A DNA stretch of 64,000 nt. Source: Marisediminitalea aggregata (GTDB taxonomy: Bacteria > Pseudomonadota > Gammaproteobacteria > Enterobacterales > Alteromonadaceae). Below are positions 54,404-62,215 of the stretch, in pieces. The notes below the pieces were generated by a model. That model saw only the letters and a program-made list of their open reading frames with translations, was not told where the DNA came from and did not search any database. Location: positions 137,941 to 201,940 of the forward strand of contig NZ_FQWD01000005.1 in NCBI RefSeq assembly GCF_900129565.1, given 5' to 3'. The position numbers were made by a program, and so were the translations under genes. Within the stretch, counting starts at the first letter, position 1. Each line of letters starts with the position of its first letter.

Positions 54404-56002
54404 ATGAAGCTTAAGGTATCAGGGCGAAAACTCGTGTTGGGGTGTGTCATGGCACTGTCTCTAACGGGGTGTGGCGAAAGCACCGATCCCACCCAGGTAG
54501 CCGTAACGGGCGGTGTCGTACAAGGCGTAAAAAACAATAACGTTATCGCATTCAAAGGCATTCCGTTTGCAGCGCCGCCGGTTGGTGACTTGCGTTGGCG
54601 GGCCCCTCAGGCTGTGCAGCCCTGGGAAGGTGTACTAGAAGCCAACGACTATGGCAATGACTGCATGCAGCTTCCGTTTCCCAGCGACGCCGCGCCATTA
54701 GGCAAAACACCCGCAGAAGACTGTCTCTACGTTAACGTTTGGAAACCCGCTGATGCCAATGAAAATACGCCGGTCTTAGTGTGGTTTTACGGCGGTGGTT
54801 ATGTGAATGGCGGCGCGTCACCAGCAGTTTACAATGGCGAGCACTTCGCCGAGAGCGGCGTCATTTTTGTGAGCTTTAATTACCGTTTGGGACGTTTTGG
54901 CTTCTTTGCGCACCCTGCACTCACCGAAGAAGCGAAAGCGAACAATGAGCCGACGGCTAATTTTGCGGTGATGGACCAGGTGACCGCACTGCACTGGGTG
55001 AAAAACAACATTGCTGCTTTTGGCGGTGACCCGTCGCAAGTCACGATTATTGGTGAGTCAGCTGGTGGGGATTCTGTTCTAACCATGATGCAAACCGCAC
55101 CGGCCAATGGGCTGTTTCAACGCGCCGTTATTATGTCGGGCGGCGGTCGCTCGCTTACCCAGCGCAGAGTGCTCAGTAAAGCAGAATCGGGAGAGCAATC
55201 GGCTGAGGCTATTGGTGAGAACTTTGCTGAAGCTAAGGGTATTAGTGCATCAGGTGCTGAGGCACTGGCAGCGCTGCGGGAGTTAAGTGGTGAGAGTGTG
55301 GTTGACGGTTATAACCTGGCAACCATGTTTGCACCGCCGGCAGGCGGCAAGACCACCTATGTAGGCGGGCCGGTGCAGGACGGTGAGCTGATCACCGGTA
55401 GCATTCAGTCTGCTCTGGAGAATGACACGGTAGCCGACGTTGATGTCATGGTTGGCGCAACCAGCATGGACATTGGCTTTAACGCGTTCCCCGACAAAGC
55501 CAGTTTGTTTGCTTCTTACGGCGAGTTTGCTGAGGCCGCAGAAGCCGCTTACGATCCAACCGGTGATGCACCGCTGCAGCTAGTGGGCTACATGGCCGGT
55601 CAGGATCGGATGATGCAGGAACCGGCAAGATTTGTCGCAACACAAATGACCCAATCAGGCCAGCAAGCCTACTATTACCGGTTTGGGTATGTGGCGGACT
55701 CACTGAGTAACGAACCCGGTGCGGCACATGCATCGGATATTCCGTTTTTCTTCAAAACGGTGGATGCGAAATACGGCGCTGCGTTAACGCCAAAAGACGC
55801 CGAGACGTCGGCTATGATCCATCAGTACGTAGCAAACTTCGCCAAAACCGGTAACCCGAATGGCGAAGGGCTCGCAACCTGGGAAGCGTTTGACCCGGCC
55901 GTGTCTAATATGATGGACTTCAATCGGGCCGGTGAGGGCAGTCATGCTGTCGACCCATGGAAAGCGCGTCTGGATGTGGTGGCTAAGGCAGCAAGCCGAT
56001 AG
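54404..56002 (+). CDS. Type B carboxylesterase lipoprotein
   Basis: About 532 residues. ATG 54404 with AAAGGAA before it gives a lipoprotein signal ending LSLTGC (Cys at about 23). The type B esterase core follows: FKGIPFAAPPVGDLRWRAP, EDCLYVNVWKP, WFYGGGYVNGGA (oxyanion), and nucleophile GESAGGDSV. The catalytic His lies in AAHASDIPFFF. A frame extending to 54293 is not credible. It is membrane-anchored in the periplasm and should cleave esters of medium size; the substrate is unknown. Confidence 0.9.
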   Translation: MKLKVSGRKLVLGCVMALSLTGCGESTDPTQVAVTGGVVQGVKNNNVIAFKGIPFAAPPVGDLRWRAPQAVQPWEGVLEANDYGNDCMQLPFPSDAAPLGKTPAEDCLYVNVWKPADANENTPVLVWFYGGGYVNGGASPAVYNGEHFAESGVIFVSFNYRLGRFGFFAHPALTEEAKANNEPTANFAVMDQVTALHWVKNNIAAFGGDPSQVTIIGESAGGDSVLTMMQTAPANGLFQRAVIMSGGGRSLTQRRVLSKAESGEQSAEAIGENFAEAKGISASGAEALAALRELSGESVVDGYNLATMFAPPAGGKTTYVGGPVQDGELITGSIQSALENDTVADVDVMVGATSMDIGFNAFPDKASLFASYGEFAEAAEAAYDPTGDAPLQLVGYMAGQDRMMQEPARFVATQMTQSGQQAYYYRFGYVADSLSNEPGAAHASDIPFFFKTVDAKYGAALTPKDAETSAMIHQYVANFAKTGNPNGEGLATWEAFDPAVSNMMDFNRAGEGSHAVDPWKARLDVVAKAASR

Positions 56003-56064
56003 CGGAGGCATACCTAATTTACCTGAACTGACTTATACTACGCTCCTTGAAAGAGGAGCGTGTA

Positions 56065-57246
56065 GTGAAACAGTTCGACGTGGTAGTGATTGGCGCCGGT
56101 GCAGCAGGCTTATTCTGTGCGGCAGAGGCGGGTAAACGGGGCCGGAAGGTACTGGTACTGGATCACGCCAAAAAGATTGGCCGTAAAATTCTGATGTCTG
56201 GCGGCGGTCGCTGTAACTTCACCAACATGTACGCCAGTGCCGAAAACTATCTGTGCGAAAACCCGCATTTCTGTAAGTCTGCGTTGAGCCGCTATACCCA
56301 GTGGGACTTCATTGGACTGGTGGCCGAATACGGCATTCCCTATCACGAAAAGACTTTAGGCCAGCTGTTCTGCGACAACTCCGCGTCGGACATCGTAGAT
56401 ATGCTGATGAAAGAATGCAGCAAATCTGGGGTAACCATTACCACGCGATGCGAAATTGGCGGCGTCACAAAAACCGATGAGGGATTTGCGCTAGCCACGT
56501 CACAAGGTGATTACCAGTGTGAGTCGCTGGTAATCGCAACAGGCGGCCTGAGTTTACCCAAGCTGGGCGCAACGCCATTTGGCTATCAAATTGCTGAACA
56601 GTTTGGTTTAAACGTGTTGCCCACTCGTGCCGGATTGGTGCCTTTTACCCTGCACGAGCAGGAGAAAACACTGCTCGCCCAGTTAAGCGGCATCGCTATA
56701 GATACCTACGCCAGCTGCAACGACACCACCTTTAAAGAGGCTACCTTATTTACCCATAGGGGGTTGAGTGGCCCTGCCATGCTGCAGATATCCAGCTTTT
56801 GGCAGCCGGGCGATACCTTGCATTTGAATGCTGCGCCTAGCCTGGACGTGAGTGAGGATCTCACTGAATCACAATTAAAGAACCCTGATTCTTTATTAAC
56901 GACCTGGTTGGCAAAACACTACCCGAAACGCGTGGCCAGCACGCTGTGTGAATTACATGGCTGGGATAACAAACCACTAAAACAACTCAATACCAGAGAC
57001 ATCGACAATATCGTCGACAAACTCACCGACTGGCAAATAAAGCCAAATGGGACAGAAGGTTACCGCACCGCTGAGGTGACACTGGGTGGCGTGGATACCG
57101 ACGAGTTATCGTCTAAAACCATGATGAGTAAGAAAGTAGAACAATTATTCTTTATCGGCGAAGTCGTAGACGTAACCGGCTGGCTCGGCGGTTACAACTT
57201 CCAGTGGGCCTGGAGCAGCGGCTGGGCCGCTGCGCAGTATGTATGA
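56065..57246 (+). CDS. YhiN/HI0933-type flavoprotein
   Basis: A 393-residue NAD(P)/FAD-dependent oxidoreductase of the HI0933/YhiN family: VVVIGAGAAGLFCAAEAGKRG, SGGGRCNFTNM, TGGLSLPKLGATPFGYQIAE, FTHRGLSGPAMLQIS and the C-terminal GEVVDVTGWLGGYNFQWAW. The function is not established. GTG 56065 is chosen because AGAGGAG is seven bases before it; an upstream TTG at 56047 overlaps that site. It is the last gene before the AT-rich segment. Confidence 0.92.
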   Translation: MKQFDVVVIGAGAAGLFCAAEAGKRGRKVLVLDHAKKIGRKILMSGGGRCNFTNMYASAENYLCENPHFCKSALSRYTQWDFIGLVAEYGIPYHEKTLGQLFCDNSASDIVDMLMKECSKSGVTITTRCEIGGVTKTDEGFALATSQGDYQCESLVIATGGLSLPKLGATPFGYQIAEQFGLNVLPTRAGLVPFTLHEQEKTLLAQLSGIAIDTYASCNDTTFKEATLFTHRGLSGPAMLQISSFWQPGDTLHLNAAPSLDVSEDLTESQLKNPDSLLTTWLAKHYPKRVASTLCELHGWDNKPLKQLNTRDIDNIVDKLTDWQIKPNGTEGYRTAEVTLGGVDTDELSSKTMMSKKVEQLFFIGEVVDVTGWLGGYNFQWAWSSGWAAAQYV

Positions 57247-57306
57247 TTAACTTTGAGTCTGACAGTTATAGCGAATGGAAAATGCTCAATAGATTGATTG
57301 CATGTT

Positions 57307-59286
57307 TCATTTTGTTTTGTCTGTGGGAATAGAGTACCAGTGGTTTTCATATGCCAAACTCCCCCATAAGACATGCGCTAAGGCAATATCTGCCAGGTCA
57401 CGATTAACGTCTACAGGGAACAGCTTGTTGAGTTTATAGTCATATTTAAAGTTCAGAGGCGGTTTACTTGGCTGAAGGATTGTAACTTCATCGTTAACCA
57501 GGTAAGCGAAGTTCTCTGCATACTGCATCATTGCTCTGTTAGAAGCTTTTGGATTTGTTAGATCTTGTCCCAACATAGGTGAGAAGTTTTCTATGCCTAT
57601 TAAAGATAAAAGTGTGGGGGCCAAATCAATTTGACTAACAATTCGTTGGTCTAAGATGGCATCCTTGCCTGAATTCAGAATTACACCAGGAATATGGAAA
57701 TTGTTTATGGGAACAAGATCTTTTCCCATTGCTCTGGCATCATGATCTGCTACTACGAGGAATATCGTATTCTCCCAATATGGTTGAATCTTTGCTTTTG
57801 AAATAAATTGTCCCAGAGCATAATCAGCGTATTGAATGGCTCTATGACGCATTAATTCTTTATTGTCATACTGATTAAGTTGCTGATCTGTATAATGGAT
57901 AGGGGTAACGATTCCGTCTGGAATTTCAAAGGGATCATGGTTACTTGACGTAAATATAAAACTGAAGAACGGTTTGCCTTCGTTATGAAGTTTCGTCAAT
58001 TCAATGTTAGCTTGGTTAAACAAATCTTCATCACTTACGCCCCATGAGGCTACAAATTGTGGGTTTTTGATATCATTAAAATCAACAATGTCATTAAAGC
58101 CGTTTCCCAGAAAGAAGCTTTTCATATTGTCAAAATGACTTTCTCCGCCATAAATGAATTGGGTTTCGAAACCATTCTTACTGAGTAAAGATGCAATGGT
58201 AAAAAAGTCCTTTTGAGATTTATCTAACTTTACAACTGCTCTAGATGGTGTTGGGGTAAATCCTGTGATTACAGCTTCGATACCCCTAACCGAACGAGTA
58301 CCCGTTGCGTACAATCGTTGAAAAGCCCAGCCTTCTTGATTTAGTTTATCAAATTCAGGTGTCAGATCTAATCCTCCGAGAGATGAGACATATTGAGCAC
58401 CTAAGCTTTCTTCAAGGATTATTACCAAGTTTTTGGGTTGTCCAATAAAGCTTGGAGTACGCTTACTCAAAGTAGGGTGGTTGTCGCTTTTAAAGCTGTC
58501 CGGATGTTGTTTCGATTCTTGCCGAACTAGCTCAATAACTTGGTCATCCTCCATCTTGCCGTATAACTTTGCTGCATTTTTTTCATCACCGAATTGATTA
58601 AGCGCATAAGCAACACTGTAAGTTGAATTTAATGTGAGGGAATTAACTAGTGGGTCTGTTGAAAAGTACACTAATGCAGGATTGATTGGCCTATGCCCGA
58701 AAGTGCCTCTTGCAGAAGAAAAAACTACAACAATAAGTATTGAAAATGCGGCCAGTCTGCTTCCAAGTCCAATGTCAATATTGTTTTCTTTCTCAGATAC
58801 AAAGGAATTACTAACACCCCACAATTTTGCACCAGATATCAGCAACAACGCAAACACGGTGATGAGTGTTACCAAGTGACCATTAATCAACAACTTCGTC
58901 ACTTCATCCGGGTAAGATAAATATTCAATAAATAGCCTGTTTGGCCTGAAACCGTATTCGTTGATAAATGCTGGTGTCGCCAACTCGAAAAATAAAATTG
59001 TCAAATAGCATGCAAAAAACCAGAGTTTCAGTAGTGATGACCAATAACTATAAAACCGCGTCCTTGATAAAAAAGGCTGAAAAAGTGCAGGGATTGCGGA
59101 CAAGTATGCAATGCTACTTAGATCAATCCGAAATCCACTCCAGACAAGCCTTATAAAGCTTTCCGTATCGGCAAACCTATCTAGCTGCCAAAACGCGAGA
59201 CCGATACGCGTAATGGTTAGGAAAGCTAAAGTTGAAATTGAAAATAAAATAATGGGCCGAATAAGGGCGTAAATTGCGGTAAGCAT
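57307..59286 (-). CDS. LtaS-like membrane sulfatase-fold phosphoglycerol transferase
   Basis: A 659-residue protein with about five N-terminal membrane helices (to about residue 215) and a periplasmic sulfatase-fold domain. The metal/catalytic elements are present: NLVIILEESLGAQY (Glu), YATGTRSVRG with the Thr nucleophile, and VVADHDAR (Asp-His). This matches LTA synthase/OpgB-type enzymes, which move glycerophosphate from phosphatidylglycerol to a glycan or lipid and leave diacylglycerol. In a Gram-negative cell the acceptor may be periplasmic glucan or an outer-membrane glycan; this is inference. The gene is clearly AT-richer than the ones to its left. Confidence 0.87.
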   Translation of the reverse strand: MLTAIYALIRPIILFSISTLAFLTITRIGLAFWQLDRFADTESFIRLVWSGFRIDLSSIAYLSAIPALFQPFLSRTRFYSYWSSLLKLWFFACYLTILFFELATPAFINEYGFRPNRLFIEYLSYPDEVTKLLINGHLVTLITVFALLLISGAKLWGVSNSFVSEKENNIDIGLGSRLAAFSILIVVVFSSARGTFGHRPINPALVYFSTDPLVNSLTLNSTYSVAYALNQFGDEKNAAKLYGKMEDDQVIELVRQESKQHPDSFKSDNHPTLSKRTPSFIGQPKNLVIILEESLGAQYVSSLGGLDLTPEFDKLNQEGWAFQRLYATGTRSVRGIEAVITGFTPTPSRAVVKLDKSQKDFFTIASLLSKNGFETQFIYGGESHFDNMKSFFLGNGFNDIVDFNDIKNPQFVASWGVSDEDLFNQANIELTKLHNEGKPFFSFIFTSSNHDPFEIPDGIVTPIHYTDQQLNQYDNKELMRHRAIQYADYALGQFISKAKIQPYWENTIFLVVADHDARAMGKDLVPINNFHIPGVILNSGKDAILDQRIVSQIDLAPTLLSLIGIENFSPMLGQDLTNPKASNRAMMQYAENFAYLVNDEVTILQPSKPPLNFKYDYKLNKLFPVDVNRDLADIALAHVLWGSLAYENHWYSIPTDKTK

Positions 59287-59322
59287 CGCTAATAGACTGA
59301 ATATTAAAACGATGCTTATCCT

Positions 59323-59339
59323 ATTGAGCCAAGCTTAAG
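59323..59339 (-). promoter_or_regulatory. PmrA-box-like site before the LtaS-like gene
   Basis: On the minus strand CTTAAG-CTTGG-CTCAAT matches the PmrA direct-repeat form YTTAAK-N5-YTTAAK at 11 of 12 positions. The second half could serve as -35, with TAATAT as -10 about 16 bases further on and the start codon at 59286. No PmrA homologue is identified in the window, so this is a candidate only. Confidence 0.35.
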
Positions 59340-59369
59340 GTTTGCTGAAAAAAAACTGACAGTTGACCT

Positions 59370-60161
59370 CTAATGGAGCTTTTTTGCGGGCCTTTGAGGT
59401 AAAAACATGACAAGAATTACTATTACAAATAACAGTACGGCTGTTGCGGAGTATCTACTTAGTTCAAGTCCGCCTTGAGCGACTGGCTTGTCCAAGAAGT
59501 CTCCTACAACAGCTCCTAATGGTCGGGTTAAGACGAAGGCTACCCAAAATAATAGCGTTCTTGATATTTGGCTGAATAAATAGAGAGCTAATACAGCACA
59601 TAAACCCAAACTGAAAATATAAGAAGCTCCAATATAACCTAGACCTGCGGAATCAGCTGTCCAATCACCCAGTGCGGTTCCCAGAGTTTGTGAAAACATA
59701 ATAGTTAGCCAATAAAATGACTCGGCTTTTGGGTTGTCAACTGAGGCTACCTCAATATTCCCAAGTGTTCGATACCAAATAATTAATGTGATAATCAATA
59801 AAGTAGCTAATAGAGCGGCCCCCCCTAAATATCCCACGCCAAGCGATCTGTCGGCAAAATCAGCAAGTGTTGTACCTACCGTCGTTGAAGCGATTATGGC
59901 AAACCAATAGATGAAAGGGCTAAACTTTAATGCCTTTGTTTGCATCATTACCGCAGCTATAAAAATGGACATAAAAATAACAGTCCCTAATGCATAGCCC
60001 AAACTCATAGACATTGTTACTGCATCGCCGCCGGTTTCACCCATCGTTGTAGCCAGTATTTTTATAACCCAAAAACCAATTGTGACTTGAGGAACTTTTA
60101 CTAGAGATATATTAATTTCTTTCATCATGTTGTATTCAGCTGGAGTTATTACGCGTGACAT
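59370..60161 (-). CDS. Four-repeat membrane protein (DUF347/COG4705)
   Basis: A 263-residue inner-membrane protein with about eight helices built from four related units: ILATTMGETGGD, IASTTVGTTLADFADRSLGVG, MFSQTLGTALGDWTADSAGLG and VLTRPLGAVVGDFLDKP. This is the DUF347 repeat pattern (T-x-G-x4-D). The ATG at 60161 overlaps the dgkA stop by one base (TGATG), so translation is coupled; an upstream ATG at 60188 lies inside dgkA. Repeated polar motifs in the membrane suggest transport, but the function is unknown. Its place between dgkA and the LtaS-like gene hints at an envelope-lipid role. Confidence 0.82.
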   Translation of the reverse strand: MSRVITPAEYNMMKEINISLVKVPQVTIGFWVIKILATTMGETGGDAVTMSMSLGYALGTVIFMSIFIAAVMMQTKALKFSPFIYWFAIIASTTVGTTLADFADRSLGVGYLGGAALLATLLIITLIIWYRTLGNIEVASVDNPKAESFYWLTIMFSQTLGTALGDWTADSAGLGYIGASYIFSLGLCAVLALYLFSQISRTLLFWVAFVLTRPLGAVVGDFLDKPVAQGGLELSRYSATAVLLFVIVILVMFLPQRPAKKLH

Positions 60162-60526
60162 CAAATGAGAATAATCGCCCAGGTACATAAAGCGATTGCT
60201 ATGCTTATCAACACAGCAGCAGATCCTAAATCTTTTGCCAGACCTGATAACGGGTGTATTTCAAGGCCGATACGATCAACTACCACTTCTATTGCAGTAT
60301 TTAAGATTTCTGTGAAAATAATAAACAGGATGGCAATGATGAGTACTAACTGCTCTTTTAATGAAACATTGAAAAAAAATGAAACGGCAACCGAAACTAT
60401 AAGTAGTAGAGCCTCTTGTCTAAATGCTGCTTCATTTTTTATGAGCCATCTTAGCGCTCTATTAGAATTTAAAGTTGCGAGATAAATTCGTTTAAGGCCT
60501 TGAGGTTTATTTTGACTATCAAACAC
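60161..60526 (-). CDS. dgkA: Diacylglycerol kinase
   Basis: A 121-residue DgkA with three membrane helices. Conserved elements: IKNEAAFRQEALLL, FTEILNTAIEVVVDRIG and the active-site KDLGSAAV. It phosphorylates diacylglycerol to phosphatidic acid in the inner membrane. The gene starts 3 bp past eptA, which fits: phosphoethanolamine transfer leaves diacylglycerol that DgkA recycles. It is coupled to the DUF347 gene by a one-base overlap. Confidence 0.94.
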   Translation of the reverse strand: MFDSQNKPQGLKRIYLATLNSNRALRWLIKNEAAFRQEALLLIVSVAVSFFFNVSLKEQLVLIIAILFIIFTEILNTAIEVVVDRIGLEIHPLSGLAKDLGSAAVLISIAIALCTWAIILI

Positions 60527-60529
60527 AGG

Positions 60530-62206
60530 CTATATTTCTCCTTGTACTATTGTTACAGAGTTAGGTGTTGAGTTTTCAATATTGCATTTGCTAAACGGAT
60601 TATTGGAGTTGCTGTAAGTAACTGAATCTACTTTCATTTCTGATAGTAAAATATCAAAGAGGTTGTCGTGTGACATGGGTTCTGTGCTGATGTTATTCAA
60701 ACAATCCAATTTAGCCTGTTGATGCTCTTGATCCGCCCAATAAACAAATGGCACTTGTGTCTGTTCTGATGGTGCAAAAGCATAAGGCAAGCCATGTAAA
60801 TAGACTCCACCTTCGCCTAACGACTCACCGTGGTCGGATATATAGATCATTGATGCCCTGCTCTTAGTTTTATCGCTATATGAAGCAAGTTCCGTGATGA
60901 TCTTTGATAAGACAAAGTCGGTGTATGCAATAGTGTTATTGTAAGTATTTAACAGTTCTACTGAGCTACAATTTTGAATGTCACTGCGTTGACAGTCTGG
61001 CGTAAATATTCTTTTATCCTTTGGATAGCGCCGATAATAAGTTGGCCCATGAGAACCAATCATGTGTAATACAATCAATGTATTGTCGCTAGATAGTGAA
61101 TAGAGTCTTTCTCGTAAAGCATCAAATAAAACTTCATCAAAACAGTAGTCACCATCACATAAAGGGTTATTACTGTCTGTAGAAATCTGATGGCTCGCAA
61201 CTCGAGAGCAAACTCCTTTACAACCGCCACTGTTGTTGCTAATCCAAAATACATCGGCCCCTGCCAGGTGAATTAAATCAATTGCATTTTGCTGGGCGAT
61301 AGCGACTCGCTTCTCATAGTTTTCTTTGTCCAATCTGGAAAACATACATGGCACAGATACTGCCGTAGAAGTTCCGCAAGACGTAACATTCTTGAATGAC
61401 ACTACGCCCAATTTACTCGTCAAGTAGTTAGTAGGAACTTCATAACCATTTAAAGAAAAATTTTGAGACCGAGCTGTTTCACCAAGCACCACTACAGTAA
61501 TATTTTTAGTATCACTTTCATCGTAGACTGTTGGTGAAATGTCTAACATTCTAAATTTTAAAGGTGGGTGGATATAATTATTGTTTGCGAACTTAATCGT
61601 CGAATCAATTAACGCATAAGGTATTAAGTAACCAATTAAATCTCGATTATTTCTGCCGATGGATGCATAACTAGAATAGAAGAAGATTGCTATCAATAAA
61701 GTGAACGCCAAGCTTGCAATCATCAATTTAATTCTAGTTATAAGCTCTCCCCAAAATGTCGAATAAGTCAGTTTGACTTTGGCGATCAGTATTGCTGGAA
61801 TAATACCGAAAGTTGCTAAGAATAATAAAGCAGTTAGATTTATATATGAAAACGCTTCAGCACTATCTGTTTCAACTGTGTTTTGTATCATTCCATAATC
61901 AAAAATAACGCCGTAATTAACGGTGCTATAGAAGACTAGCGAAGACATTATTACCAGTAAAATTAATATTGGCTTGGTTATCCACCTCCAGGCAAAGAAG
62001 CATTGAATAAAGATAGCTAGAGAAAGAATAAATATCGGGACCGATAACAAAAAAAAGGGGTTGTATTCGCTAAGCGAAAGTATCGCTGAAAAAGCTTTAA
62101 ATAAAAATGGAGCGTTCAGTACAAATACTATATATACGCAGGTAATAACAATAAGTTGATTAGTTGAGAGAGTGTACGTTTTTATAAAATCGAAAGTCTT
62201 ATTCAT
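60530..62206 (-). CDS. EptA-type lipid A phosphoethanolamine transferase
   Basis: A 558-residue enzyme: five N-terminal membrane helices (to about residue 205) and a periplasmic sulfatase-fold domain. Zinc/catalytic elements: VVLGETARSQNFSLNGY (Glu), the Thr in SCGTSTAVSVPCMFSR, and YISDHGESLGEGGVYLHGLPYAFAP (Asp, His). Several cysteines typical of the EptA/MCR family are present (VTSCGTS, SGGCKGVCSR, DCQRSDIQNC in part). It should add phosphoethanolamine to lipid A or another envelope acceptor. MCR-type enzymes share this design, but this chromosomal gene lies with dgkA and shows no insertion sequence, so mobile resistance is not implied. Confidence 0.9.
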   Translation of the reverse strand: MNKTFDFIKTYTLSTNQLIVITCVYIVFVLNAPFLFKAFSAILSLSEYNPFFLLSVPIFILSLAIFIQCFFAWRWITKPILILLVIMSSLVFYSTVNYGVIFDYGMIQNTVETDSAEAFSYINLTALLFLATFGIIPAILIAKVKLTYSTFWGELITRIKLMIASLAFTLLIAIFFYSSYASIGRNNRDLIGYLIPYALIDSTIKFANNNYIHPPLKFRMLDISPTVYDESDTKNITVVVLGETARSQNFSLNGYEVPTNYLTSKLGVVSFKNVTSCGTSTAVSVPCMFSRLDKENYEKRVAIAQQNAIDLIHLAGADVFWISNNSGGCKGVCSRVASHQISTDSNNPLCDGDYCFDEVLFDALRERLYSLSSDNTLIVLHMIGSHGPTYYRRYPKDKRIFTPDCQRSDIQNCSSVELLNTYNNTIAYTDFVLSKIITELASYSDKTKSRASMIYISDHGESLGEGGVYLHGLPYAFAPSEQTQVPFVYWADQEHQQAKLDCLNNISTEPMSHDNLFDILLSEMKVDSVTYSNSNNPFSKCNIENSTPNSVTIVQGEI

Positions 62207-62215
62207 TATTCAACC

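Noticed and set aside
60530..62206. Mobile colistin-resistance (mcr) gene
   Set aside because: The fold matches the EptA family, but no insertion sequence, plasmid gene or resistance context is present; the gene is operonic with dgkA.
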